This document shows, piece by piece, positions 11,541-19,265 of a stretch of 64,000 nucleotides of DNA. Source of the DNA: Streptomyces sp. NRRL WC-3742 (GTDB taxonomy: Bacteria > Actinomycetota > Actinomycetes > Streptomycetales > Streptomycetaceae); NCBI RefSeq assembly GCF_000720635.1, contig NZ_JOCF01000018.1, positions 1 through 64,000 on the forward strand, given 5' to 3'. Numbering within the stretch: the first letter of the stretch is position 1; each line of letters opens with the position of its first letter. The notes beneath the pieces are model-generated. The model worked only from the letters and a program-made list of their open reading frames with translations, made no database searches and had not been told where the DNA came from. The translations under genes and the position numbers were made by a program.

Positions 11541-12424
11541 GTGCCGATCCGCTCGCGCAGGGACGGCGCGTCCAGGCCGTACGCGGCCAGGTGCTCCGCC
11601 ATCGAGCCGTAGTGGCGGTGCTCGGCGCGCGGCACGCCCAGCGCCAGCACCCGGTGCGCCCGGTCGGCCAGCGCCTCGTGCACGGCGTGCGCGGAGGTGC
11701 CCTCCAGGTACGGCTCCACCAGCACCACGTCCGTGCGCTCACCGACCGCCGCGCGCAGGGCCGCCGTGTCGAAGGGGCGCACCGTCGCCGCGTACAGCAC
11801 CGTCACGTCCAGGCCCTCGGTGGCGGCGAGCACCGCGTCCAGCATCGGGCCGACGGCGATCACCACGGCGCCCTTGCGGGAGGTGCGGACGGTGGTGAAG
11901 CGGCCGGGCTCGACCGCGAGCGGGGTGGCGTTCTGGTGGTTGGAGAGGCGGACGTAGACGTTGCGCTCGCCGTCCGCGTAGGCGTGGCGCAGCAGGCGCT
12001 CGGCCTCGTCCGGGTGGCCGGGGACGTGGACCGTCCAGTCCGGCAGGGTGTCCAACAGCGCCACGTCACCCGGGGACATGTGGGTGCGGCCGGCCGCCGG
12101 GTTGTCGTAGGAGCCGCCCGCGCTCACCAGGACGGCGCCGACACCCTGGTGGACCAGGCTCAACTTGACCTGCTCGAAGGGGCGTTCCACCAGGAAGCTG
12201 GCGAAGGTGTGGGCGATCGGGCGCATCCCCGCCAGGGCCAGCCCGCCGGCCGCGCCGATCAGCAGTTGCTCGCGGATGCCGACGTTGACCACCCGGTCGG
12301 GGTGGCGCTCCCGGGCCGGCTCGAAGGAGGCGGCGGAGATGTCGGCCAGCACGAGGGCCAGGCGGGGGTCCTCGTCGAGCAGATGGGTGGTGACGTCGAT
12401 GAAGCGTTCGCGCATGGTGTCCAC
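11528..12424 (-). CDS. Transketolase C-terminal subunit (split transketolase)
   Basis: Carries the pyrimidine-binding and C-terminal domains of a two-gene transketolase; with the N-terminal subunit encoded upstream it would move two-carbon units between ketose and aldose phosphates using thiamine diphosphate. 298 aa. The catalytic Glu motif VNVGIREQLLIGAAGGLALAG is at about residues 46-66, FASFLVERPFEQVKLSL follows, and the transketolase C domain ends in APSLRERIGTYLW. GTG at 12424 is chosen because AAAGG lies eight bases upstream; an ATG three codons on is possible. It follows its partner by 128 bases filled with tandem repeats. Split enzymes like this sometimes use specialised sugars; the substrate cannot be read from sequence. 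Confidence 0.88.
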   Translation of the reverse strand: MDTMRERFIDVTTHLLDEDPRLALVLADISAASFEPARERHPDRVVNVGIREQLLIGAAGGLALAGMRPIAHTFASFLVERPFEQVKLSLVHQGVGAVLVSAGGSYDNPAAGRTHMSPGDVALLDTLPDWTVHVPGHPDEAERLLRHAYADGERNVYVRLSNHQNATPLAVEPGRFTTVRTSRKGAVVIAVGPMLDAVLAATEGLDVTVLYAATVRPFDTAALRAAVGERTDVVLVEPYLEGTSAHAVHEALADRAHRVLALGVPRAEHRHYGSMAEHLAAYGLDAPSLRERIGTYLW

Positions 12425-12470
12425 GGGTGGGGCCTTTCGGGGGGGGTGTCTGGTGTGCGGGCTTCTGGGG

Positions 12471-12567
12471 CTCAGGAGGTTCTTGAGTTCAGGGGTTCTT
12501 GAGTTCAGGGGTTCTCGGGCTCAGGAGTTGTCGGGCTCAGGAGTTCTTGGGCTCAGGAGTTCTTGGA
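12471..12567. repeat. 16-bp tandem repeat x6 spanning the stop of the transketolase N subunit
   Basis: Six imperfect units of the form CTCAGGAGTTCTTGGG (plus strand), one of 17 bp and five of 16 bp. On the coding strand each reads approximately CCAAGAACTCCTGAG and contains TGA; the stop codon of the N-subunit gene (12553-12555) lies in the last unit. As 16 is not divisible by three, successive copies place TGA in all three frames. Confidence 0.95.
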
Positions 12568-13266
12568 CTCGACGCGGGCGACCACGACGTGCGGGCGGCC
12601 CGGGTGCTCGGCGGTGAAGGCGCGGTACAGGGCCTCGTGGTCGCGGCCGTCCACCGTCTCGGCCGACCAGCCCGCGGCGGCGAAGCGCTGAGCGATGCCG
12701 CCCTGCCAGCCGTGCGTGGCCGAGGAGTTGTCGATCACCACCGCGTGCAGCCGCTCCAGGCCGTAGGCGCCCGCGAAGGCGACCGCCTCGTGGTTGGAGC
12801 CCTCGTCGAACTCGGCGTCGCCGATCAGCACCCACACCGCCGGGTCCGCCAGCCCCTGCGCCCGCAGGCCCAGCGCCGTGCCGACCGCCAGCGGCAGGCC
12901 CTGGCCGAGCGAGCCGGAGGAGATCTCCACCCCGGGGAGCAGCATCCGGTCCGGGTGGTAGCCGAGCGGGGAGTCGTAGCCGCCGAAGCTCGGCAGCACC
13001 TCGGGGTCGAGGAAGCCCTTGGCCGTGAGCACGGCGTAGTAGGCCATCGGGCCGTGGCCCTTGGAGAGGAGGAACCGGTCGCGGTCCTGCGCCCCGGCCG
13101 TGGCCGGGGAGACCCGGAGCACCCGGTCGTACAGCACCCAGAGCGCGTCCAGGGTGGAGGTGGCGGCGGGGTCGTGCTTCTCGTCGCCGGTCATCAGGGC
13201 CATCAGCTTCGGGATGTCCCCGAAACGGGCCTTCGTTGCCGCGTTGGTCGCCGTGTGCGTCGTCAT
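12553..13266 (-). CDS. Transketolase N-terminal subunit (split transketolase)
   Basis: Thiamine-diphosphate-binding half of the split transketolase. 237 aa. Visible: RDRFLLSKGHGPMAYYAVL (substrate His and ThDP contacts), LPGVEISSGSLGQGLPLAVG, and the Mg/ThDP motif GDAEFDEGSNHEAVAFAG ending in a VIDNS strand. First gene after the SoxR-box promoter: the -10 CACGAT ends seven bases before the ATG, so the message is probably leaderless or nearly so. The C-terminus (ESKNS) lies within a 16-bp tandem repeat array. Divergent from soxR. Confidence 0.9.
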   Translation of the reverse strand: MTTHTATNAATKARFGDIPKLMALMTGDEKHDPAATSTLDALWVLYDRVLRVSPATAGAQDRDRFLLSKGHGPMAYYAVLTAKGFLDPEVLPSFGGYDSPLGYHPDRMLLPGVEISSGSLGQGLPLAVGTALGLRAQGLADPAVWVLIGDAEFDEGSNHEAVAFAGAYGLERLHAVVIDNSSATHGWQGGIAQRFAAAGWSAETVDGRDHEALYRAFTAEHPGRPHVVVARVESKNS

Positions 13267-13273
13267 GCCCCTG

Positions 13274-13304
13274 ATCGTGCAACCTCAAGCGAACTTGAGG
13301 TCAA
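13274..13304 (-). promoter_or_regulatory. SoxR box inside a 19-bp promoter spacer, driving the split transketolase
   Basis: The palindrome CCTCAAGCGAACTTGAGG at 13283-13300 (7-bp arms, 4-bp centre) matches the classical SoxR operator. Read on the reverse strand it lies between -35 TTGACC (13299-13304) and -10 CACGAT (13274-13279) with exactly 19 bases of spacer, the over-long spacing that MerR-family activators correct. The geometry points to the transketolase genes, not soxR, as the activated transcript; soxR may be repressed or read through the same site. Confidence 0.88.
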
Positions 13305-13323
13305 GCGGCTACAGTGCGTACCC

Positions 13324-13842
13324 ATGAGCGAGACCCCCGGCCCCCGGCACAGCGACCTGCTCACCATCGGGCAGCTCGGAAAGCGCAGCGGCCTCGCCGC
13401 CTCCGCGCTGCGCTACTACGAGAGCCTCGGGCTCATCGAGGCCACCCGCACCACCGGCGGCCAGCGCCGCTACACCCGCGCCACCCTGCGCCGCATCGCC
13501 TTCGTCCGCGCCGCCCAGCGCGTCGGCCTCTCCCTCGAGGAGGCCCGCACCGCCCTCGACCGCCTCCCCGAGCGGCCCGCCCCCAGCGGCGCCGAATGGG
13601 ACGAGGTCGCCGCCTCCTGGCAGAACCGCATCGACGAGCAGATCGCCGAACTCGAACGCCTCAAGACCAAGCTCACCGGCTGCATCGGCTGCGGCTGCCT
13701 CTCCCTCACCCGCTGCGCCCTCTACAACCTCGGCGACCGCGCCGCCGAGGCCGGCCCCGGCGCCCGCTACCTCCTCACCCGCGACCCAACCACCGGACCC
13801 GAACCGACCAGCGCCGACATCACCCCCTGCGGCGCCCGCTGA
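13324..13842 (+). CDS. soxR: Redox-sensitive transcriptional activator SoxR
   Basis: MerR-family sensor with a [2Fe-2S] cluster that activates transcription when oxidised, in streptomycetes typically by redox-active metabolites. 172 aa. HTH at the N-terminus (LTIGQLGKRSGLAASALRYYESLGLI, about residues 13-38, given here in part as RSGLAASALRYYES), a dimerisation helix, and the cluster motif C-x2-C-x-C-x5-C at Cys120, 123, 125 and 131 (CIGCGCLSLTRC). ATG at 13324. The SoxR box 24 bases upstream is shared with the divergent transketolase operon. It has the long C-terminal tail seen in actinobacterial members. Confidence 0.96.
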   Translation: MSETPGPRHSDLLTIGQLGKRSGLAASALRYYESLGLIEATRTTGGQRRYTRATLRRIAFVRAAQRVGLSLEEARTALDRLPERPAPSGAEWDEVAASWQNRIDEQIAELERLKTKLTGCIGCGCLSLTRCALYNLGDRAAEAGPGARYLLTRDPTTGPEPTSADITPCGAR

Positions 13843-15628
13843 CCGTGCCGCCTCCGCCCCTCCCGCTATGGGGCGGGAGGGGCGGACCTCGCGGGTGGTT
13901 CCTAGAGGCGGCGAGCTGGTCGGCCAGGTCGTCGAGCCCGAGTGAGCCCAGGGCGAGTGCCTTCATGTGCCAGCCCTTGAGGTCGAACGCGGCGCCCTGC
14001 CGGCTCCGGGCGGCCTCGCGCCCCTGCAGCCAGGCGCGTTCGCCGAGCTTGTAGCCGATGGCCTGGCCGGGCCAGCCGAGGTAGCGGACGATCTCGCTGT
14101 CGCGCAGTGCGGCGGGGCTGCCGTTGTACGCGGCCATGAACTCCGTGGCGAGCCCGGGGGTCCAGCGCTCGCCGGCGTGGCTGCTCCAACCGCTGCCGGC
14201 CGCCTCGGCGGGGACGGACAGGCCCAGGTGCATGCCGATGTCGACGATCACCCGGATGGTGCGCAGCATCTGCTGGTCGAGGAAGCCGAGGCGGTGGGCG
14301 GGCTCGGTGAGGAAGCCCAGGTCGTCCATGAGGCGCTCGGCGTACAGGGCCCAGCCCTCGATGGTGGCGCTGACCGTGCCGAGCGTGGTCTGGTAGCGGC
14401 TGAGCCGGTCGGCGAGGGCCACCCACTGGGCGAGCTGCAGGTGGTGGCCGGGGACTCCCTCGTGGTACCAGGTGGTGACGAGCTGCCAGGTCGGGAAGGT
14501 CTCGCGGCCGAGGGCGGGCAGGTAGGTACGGCCCAGCCGGCTGAAGTCCAGGCTGGGGCTGGAGTAGTACGGCGCCCCGGCGCTGCCGGCCGGCGCGATC
14601 CTGGACTCCACCCGGCGCAGGGGCCCGGCGATGTCGAAGTGGGTGCCGTCGAGGGCGGTGATCGCCTCCTCCATGAGCTGCTGCAGCCAGTCGCGGACCG
14701 CCTCCTCGCCCTGGACGGCGTGGCCGCGCCGCTCCAGGTGGTGCATGGCCTCGCGGACCCCGGCCCCGGGCAGCACGCGTTCGGCCTCGGTGCGCATGTC
14801 GGCGGCGAGGCGGTGGAACTCGCTCCAGGCCCAGGCGTACGCCTCCTCGAGGTCGAGGTCCGCGCCGCTGTTGTAGCGCACGGCGAGCCGGTAGCGCTCG
14901 CGCCCGACGGCGTCCGGGGTGCCGAGGGTGGCGGGCGCGTACGTGTCGCGCAGCCAGTCGCGGAACCCGGCGACGGCGGCGGTGGCCCGGCGGGCGGCGC
15001 CGTCCAGTTCCCCGCGCAGCGGCTCGGGGCCGGGGGCGACGAACTCGGCGAACCAGCCTGCGCCGCCGGTGCCTTGGCCGGTGCCTTCGCCGGTGCTTAG
15101 GCCGGCGCCTTCGCCGGTCCAGGCGGTGAGCTGGTCGACGACCGTGGCCGCCTGGCGCGGCGCGGCGAACAGCTGCCGGGACATCCCCTCGGTGAGCGTC
15201 GCCCGGTACCCGTCGAGTGCGGCGGGCAGGTTGCGCAGCCGCCCGGCCACCGCCGCCCAGTCGTCGTCGGTGGCGGTCGGCATGTAGGTGAAGATGTCCC
15301 GCACGTGGTGGACGTGGGCGCCGATGTTGCGCAGCCGGCGGAAGTTCTCGCCGGAGTCGTGCACGGCCAGTTCGGCGGCGAGGCGCTCGCGGAGCAGCCG
15401 CGCGCAGGACCGGTCGGCGGGATCTGCTCCGACGGGGGCGGTGTCCAGTGCGGCCAGGGTGCCTCGGGCGATGTCGGCGAGCGCCTCGAGCCCCTCCGGG
15501 GAGAGGTCCGGCTGCCGGTCGTCGCCCGGGTGCAGGCCCAACCGGGCGGCGGCCAGCGGATCGTGCGCGGCCACCTGGTCGAGGTGACGGTCGGCGATGG
15601 TGCGTGCAGTGATCGTTTCATCCGTCAT
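13820..15628 (-). CDS. DUF885 family protein (putative metallopeptidase-like)
   Basis: 602 aa. DUF885 proteins resemble zinc carboxypeptidases; their motif HE-x4-GHH is present as WYHEGVPGHHLQL at about residues 387-399 (His389, Glu390, His395, His396), followed by ATIEGWALYAERL that would supply a third ligand. No signal peptide, so cytoplasmic. A short Gly/Thr/Glu-rich insert (about 172-190) looks like slippage. The last ~25 residues (Pro/Gly/Arg-rich) are encoded by the soxR terminator hairpin and overlap soxR by 23 bases, so the true C-terminus may have been extended by loss of an earlier stop. ATG at 15628. Physiological role unknown. Confidence 0.85.
   Translation of the reverse strand: MTDETITARTIADRHLDQVAAHDPLAAARLGLHPGDDRQPDLSPEGLEALADIARGTLAALDTAPVGADPADRSCARLLRERLAAELAVHDSGENFRRLRNIGAHVHHVRDIFTYMPTATDDDWAAVAGRLRNLPAALDGYRATLTEGMSRQLFAAPRQAATVVDQLTAWTGEGAGLSTGEGTGQGTGGAGWFAEFVAPGPEPLRGELDGAARRATAAVAGFRDWLRDTYAPATLGTPDAVGRERYRLAVRYNSGADLDLEEAYAWAWSEFHRLAADMRTEAERVLPGAGVREAMHHLERRGHAVQGEEAVRDWLQQLMEEAITALDGTHFDIAGPLRRVESRIAPAGSAGAPYYSSPSLDFSRLGRTYLPALGRETFPTWQLVTTWYHEGVPGHHLQLAQWVALADRLSRYQTTLGTVSATIEGWALYAERLMDDLGFLTEPAHRLGFLDQQMLRTIRVIVDIGMHLGLSVPAEAAGSGWSSHAGERWTPGLATEFMAAYNGSPAALRDSEIVRYLGWPGQAIGYKLGERAWLQGREAARSRQGAAFDLKGWHMKALALGSLGLDDLADQLAASRNHPRGPPLPPHSGRGGGGTVSGRRRG
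13854..13885. terminator. Bidirectional hairpin terminator after soxR
   Basis: Perfect 13-bp stem CCGCCCCTCCCGC / GCGGGAGGGGCGG with the 6-base loop TATGGG. It sits 11 bases after the soxR stop and lies inside the last codons of the convergent DUF885 gene, so it may serve soxR mainly. Confidence 0.8.
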
Positions 15629-15674
15629 ACCGCCATCCTGGTGCAGTCGCTGCCCCGGGAGCGGGAAAACCCTT

Positions 15675-15704
15675 TTGCCGGGCGGGGGTTGCCGTGCTTA
15701 CGGT
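15675..15704 (+). promoter_or_regulatory. Putative leaderless promoter of the phosphotransferase gene
   Basis: TTGCCG (15675-15680), 18-base spacer, TACGGT (15699-15704). The expected start point, seven bases on, coincides with the ATG at 15711, which has no ribosome binding site, so the transcript is probably leaderless. Confidence 0.55.
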
Positions 15705-15710
15705 GCTGGG

Positions 15711-16634
15711 ATGTTGCCGGTGGTGGAGACGGAAGAGCAGTGGGACGCCCTCGCGGACGACGAGGCGGTGCTGCGGGCCGGGGCCGAGGACCTGTGCGGT
15801 CGGCTGGGGCTCGGCGGGGCGCCGTTGGAGCGGTTCGCCGAGGGCTCGGTGCCGGTGTACGCGGTCGGCGGGGCGCAGGTGTTGAAGCTGTTCCCGCCGA
15901 CGAGCGCGCGGGACGGGGTCGTCGAGGAGCGGGTGCTCGGCCACCTGCGGGGCGCCCTGCCGATCCCGACCCCCGAGGTGCACGCCGCCGGGGAGTACGT
16001 GAACGGGTGGCGCTACGTGCTGATGTCCCGCCTGGCCGGCGAGAGCCTGGCCACGGCGTGGCCGCGCGTCCCGGAGGGCGAGCGGGTGCGGATCGCCCGG
16101 GAGTGCGGGCAGGCGCTGGCCGTCCTGCACGGGCTCGATCCGCGGCCGCTCGCGGACGTGCTCGGGCCCGGAGACTGGTCCGCGTTCCTGGAGCGGCAGC
16201 GCGCCGGTGCGGTGCGGCGGCAGCGCGAGCGCGGGCTGTCGGAGGCGTGGCTGGAGCAGATCCCGGACTTCCTGGCGGCGGCGCCGCTCCCCCGAGCCCC
16301 GGGCCTCGCCGTGCTGCACACCGAGTTCATGCGCGAGCACCTGCTGACCGACCCGGCCGACGGCTGGCGCCTGACCGGACTGTTCGACTTCGAGCCCGCC
16401 ATGATCGGCGACCCGGCGTACGACCTGGTCGCCGTCGGCCTGTTCACCACCCGCGCCGACCCGGCCCTGTTCGGGCAGCTGCTCCACGGCTACGGGCGCG
16501 GAGTCGACCCACGGCTGGTGATGGCGTACACCCTGCTCCACGTGTACAGCCACCTGCCCTGGTACCTGCGGGAGTTGAAGCCCTCGGCGACCACGCTGGA
16601 CGGCCTGGCGCAGGAGTGGTTCGGCACCGCCTGA
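15711..16634 (+). CDS. Aminoglycoside phosphotransferase-like kinase (APH fold)
   Basis: 307 aa, small-molecule kinase of the APH/choline-kinase superfamily. N-lobe Lys in GAQVLKLFPP, hinge-region YVLMSRLAGESL, helix QALAVLHGL, the catalytic Brenner loop reading VLHTEFMREHLL (the usual HGDxxxxN is altered to HTEFMREH), and the Mg-binding DFE of GLFDFEPAMIGDPAYDLVAV. Because the catalytic Asp and Asn positions are not canonical, activity as a kinase is uncertain, although this variant occurs in other streptomycete APH-like proteins as I recall. Substrate unknown; resistance should not be assumed. Stands alone. Confidence 0.82.
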   Translation: MLPVVETEEQWDALADDEAVLRAGAEDLCGRLGLGGAPLERFAEGSVPVYAVGGAQVLKLFPPTSARDGVVEERVLGHLRGALPIPTPEVHAAGEYVNGWRYVLMSRLAGESLATAWPRVPEGERVRIARECGQALAVLHGLDPRPLADVLGPGDWSAFLERQRAGAVRRQRERGLSEAWLEQIPDFLAAAPLPRAPGLAVLHTEFMREHLLTDPADGWRLTGLFDFEPAMIGDPAYDLVAVGLFTTRADPALFGQLLHGYGRGVDPRLVMAYTLLHVYSHLPWYLRELKPSATTLDGLAQEWFGTA

Positions 16635-16854
16635 GCGGCACCGGGCCGGACACGGCACTGCTGCGCACAGCACGACGGACGCGGCCGGGCCCCACCACGC
16701 CAGGAACCACTGCCGAAACGACCGAACGAGACGCTGCATGACGGAGACCCCCCTCCCGCGAAGGCCCCGATGGCCTCCGCTCAAGTGCCTCCAAGACTGA
16801 CGGCTCGAGCCCATCCGCACATGTCCCGATCGGCCCATCCTGAGCTGCGAAAAC

Positions 16855-16890
16855 GCCTCGGCCCCCTGCCGATCGGCAGGGGGCCGAGGC
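16855..16890. terminator. Perfect 36-base palindrome, bidirectional terminator
   Basis: The 36 bases read identically on both strands: 18-bp arms beginning GCCTCGGCCCCCTGCC and centred on GATC. It lies between the phosphotransferase gene and the convergent GNAT gene, 10 bases after the latter's stop. No U-tract, as is usual in Streptomyces. The preceding 16635-16854 holds nothing else I can support. Confidence 0.85.
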
Positions 16891-16900
16891 AAGGGCACGC

Positions 16901-17458
16901 TCAGAGCCCGGGCCGAGGGTCCGTACGCAGCAGCCCGTAGCGGACGACGTCGCGCCACTCGCCCGCCCGGAACACCGCGGCCCGCTGTACGCCCTCCCGG
17001 AGGAAGCCGCACTTCTCCAGGGCCCGCTGCTCGGCGAGGTTGCCCGTCTCGGTGTCCGCTTCCAACCGCATCACCGGCGAATGGGCGAACAGGTACTCCA
17101 CCAGCAGCTGTTGAGCCCGCGTCCCGACCCCCCGCCCGCGCGCCCGGGGCAGCAGTTGCACCCCGATGTTCCAGTGGCGCGAGACCACCCGCGCGCCGGC
17201 GCGCCGGGCGGCGACGAACCCGACGAACTCCCCGTCGACACCGGGACCGACACCGGAATCAGCACCGGAACCGGCGCGCACCGCCAGCATGAGCCGTTCC
17301 TCGCCGAGCAGCCCGTCCTCCGCCCACTCCCGCCGGAACGGCTCCGCGCTCCTCCAGCCGAACCACTGGAACTCCCCCAGCGCCTCCGGGTCCTCCATCA
17401 ACCCGGCCAGCTGCGCGAGGTCGTCCTCGGCCATCGGGCTCAACCTGATCTCGTCCAT
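16901..17458 (-). CDS. GNAT family N-acetyltransferase (RimJ/RimL type)
   Basis: 185 aa acetyltransferase. Starts MDEIRLSPMAEDDLAQLAGLM, with the RimJ-like pairing FQWFGW, the acetyl-CoA loop RARGRGVGTRAQQLLVEYLF and the classic late strand MRLEADTETGNLAEQRALEKCGFLREGV (quoted in part: NLAEQRALEKCGF). ATG at 17458 chosen; the frame is open further upstream through a Val-rich stretch without a better start. A Gly/Ser/Asp-rich insert near residues 68-78 is built from ACCGGNNCC-type units and looks like slippage. Substrate unknown. Confidence 0.85.
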   Translation of the reverse strand: MDEIRLSPMAEDDLAQLAGLMEDPEALGEFQWFGWRSAEPFRREWAEDGLLGEERLMLAVRAGSGADSGVGPGVDGEFVGFVAARRAGARVVSRHWNIGVQLLPRARGRGVGTRAQQLLVEYLFAHSPVMRLEADTETGNLAEQRALEKCGFLREGVQRAAVFRAGEWRDVVRYGLLRTDPRPGL

Positions 17459-17523
17459 GCACGCGCCAACGTCGACGACGACCCGACGGTTCCACCGCAC
17501 CGAACCGGCACCGGCACCGGCGT

Positions 17524-18378
17524 TCAGAACGCGGGCGGAACGTACGGCGCCACGGCCAGGACGGCCGTCGCCCGGACCTGCGCGAAGTAGGCGGCGCAGT
17601 TGCCCTCCCCGATCAGCGGCACGACCGTGTCGAGGTCGGCGATGCAGCGCCACAGGTGGGCCACGTGGTCGTCGTCGAGGCCGCCGTTCAGGGCCCGGTG
17701 GACCAGCCCGGCGACGTTCAGGTCCAGCATGACCAGATCCACGCCCGCGATCTCCGCCCCGGCGAAGCCCGGGGGGAAGGGCCTGCTGCGCAACTCGTCC
17801 CAGCGGTCCTGGAGTTGCTCCACGCGTGTCGGCTTCTTCGCCTCCTCGGGCGGCCCGAGCACCAGTGCGACGGCCTCGAAGACGGAGCGGAGCAGGCCGA
17901 GCGCGCCGCCCGCGGGGAGGGTGGCACTCGTCGCCGCGCCGCTCGCGATCTGGTCACGTACCCGTCGGCCGCGGTCGAGTGCACCGGCGAGCTCCGCCGT
18001 GACGAGCCCCGCCTCGAGGGCCCGCGCGATGAGGCCCTCCAGCGGCTCCTCTTCGCCCAACTCCTCGACGCCCAGGCCCTCGACACCCAGGCCCTCGACG
18101 AGTGCGCGCTCCAGGCCGTACAGGGAGTGCACGACGGCGACGGTGGCGAACTCGTACCGGTAGAAGGAGTGCACCATCAGTTCACGGGCGGTCTCCAGCG
18201 CGCTGCGCACGGCCCCGGACACGTCCGGAGGCGGAACCAGGTCGGCGACCAGTGCCCGCATGCCCGAGTAGTCGAACGCGAGGGAGTCGGAGCGCGGGTC
18301 CGGCGGCGGCGAGGGCGGGGACGGGGGCGAAACAAGCGTCACCCGTTCAGTCTTCTCGCCCGCGCCCGTCGGCGCCAC
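17524..18378 (-). CDS. Hypothetical protein, helical, no recognised domain
   Basis: 284 aa. I do not recognise the family. The N-terminus is Pro/Ser-rich (PPSPPSPPPDP), the middle is strongly helical (AVRSALETARELMVHSFYRY, HSLYGLERALVEGL), and a short repeat GLGVEGLGVEELGEEE occupies about residues 94-110. The C-terminal half contains RVEQLQDRWDELRSRPFPPG and an Asp-rich DLVMLDLNVAGLVHRAL. No signal peptide or membrane segment. Starts GTG at 18378. Same strand as the SUMF1-type gene upstream (49-bp gap), so possibly one transcript. Confidence 0.6.
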   Translation of the reverse strand: MAPTGAGEKTERVTLVSPPSPPSPPPDPRSDSLAFDYSGMRALVADLVPPPDVSGAVRSALETARELMVHSFYRYEFATVAVVHSLYGLERALVEGLGVEGLGVEELGEEEPLEGLIARALEAGLVTAELAGALDRGRRVRDQIASGAATSATLPAGGALGLLRSVFEAVALVLGPPEEAKKPTRVEQLQDRWDELRSRPFPPGFAGAEIAGVDLVMLDLNVAGLVHRALNGGLDDDHVAHLWRCIADLDTVVPLIGEGNCAAYFAQVRATAVLAVAPYVPPAF

Positions 18379-18426
18379 CGGTTTCTTCGGACCCCAACCA
18401 GAGCCGCCCAGCCCGGGCAGAGCCGC

Positions 18427-19062
18427 CTAGAGCACCGAACGGGCGAGCCGGAACCCCACGTCGTCGATCCGCAGCGTCGGGTGGCTGCGGCGGCGGACGG
18501 AGGCTCGGCAGCTCCAGTGCTCGTCGAACCAGCCGCCGCCGCGCAGCACGCGGTAACTGCCGTACACCTCGGCGTCGTAGACGTCCCAGCACCACTCCCA
18601 CACATTGCCGAGCAGGTCGTGGAAGCCGAACCCGTTGGGCGCCAACTCGCCGACCTCGTGCGGACGTTCGCCCGAGTTGCCCCGGTGCCAGGCGATCTCG
18701 TCCAGCGGCCCGTAGCGCGGCCCGTCGGTACCGGCGCGGCAGGCGTGCTCCCATTCGGCCTCGGTGGGCAGCCGGTACCCGTCGGCGGAGCGCTCCCACT
18801 CCACGTCCTCGCCGTCCACCCGGTACGCGGGCACGAGGCCCTCCCGGAGGGAGAGTTGGTTGCAGTACCGCACCGCGTCGTGCCAGGAGACGCTGTCGGC
18901 GGGCCGCCTGTCGCCCGCGACGCCCTGGTACCGCTCACGGGTGACGGGACAGGACGCCAGCTCGTACGGCGCGACCTCGACGGTCCAACTGCGTTGCGTA
19001 CGGCGGTCCGACAGCGTCACACGGCCGGACGGCACGGCGATCAGGCGGGTGCTCACGTCCAT
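18427..19062 (-). CDS. SUMF1/EgtB/PvdO (FGE-sulfatase domain) family protein
   Basis: 211 aa single-domain member of the formylglycine-generating-enzyme fold. Family signatures: PVTRERYQGVAG near the N-terminus, PADSVSWHDAVRYCNQLS, GYRLPTEAEWEHACRAG, NGFGFHDLLGNVWEWCWD, VLRGGGWFDEHWSCRASVRR and the end motif DDVGFRLARS. Only one Cys is present in the C-terminal region, so the copper-binding Cys pair of true FGE is missing and sulfatase activation is unlikely. It is shorter than usual (250-300 aa). Related short proteins often sit near signalling or modification systems; here the neighbour is an unknown helical protein. Confidence 0.85.
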   Translation of the reverse strand: MDVSTRLIAVPSGRVTLSDRRTQRSWTVEVAPYELASCPVTRERYQGVAGDRRPADSVSWHDAVRYCNQLSLREGLVPAYRVDGEDVEWERSADGYRLPTEAEWEHACRAGTDGPRYGPLDEIAWHRGNSGERPHEVGELAPNGFGFHDLLGNVWEWCWDVYDAEVYGSYRVLRGGGWFDEHWSCRASVRRRSHPTLRIDDVGFRLARSVL

Positions 19063-19265
19063 GACCGACGATCCTAGGCGGCCCCTCCACCCTCAGCCTC
19101 ACCCCGGTCACCGCGCCCACGCCGGTCGGGAGTGCTTCCGGAACCGAGCGCTTCTCCCTCCATTTCCAAGCTATAGCGCACCCCCGGGCTTGCGGCAAGG
19201 CCCCTACCCTGCCGCAAAATGGCCGACCTGAGCCGGAACCTGCTGAGTTGGGGTGATCTGAGAGC

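Noticed and set aside
16600..16739. Small reverse ORF starting MQRLVRSFRQWFLAWWG after a GGAGG-like site
   Set aside because: It has no stop before running antisense through the phosphotransferase gene and lacks codon bias.
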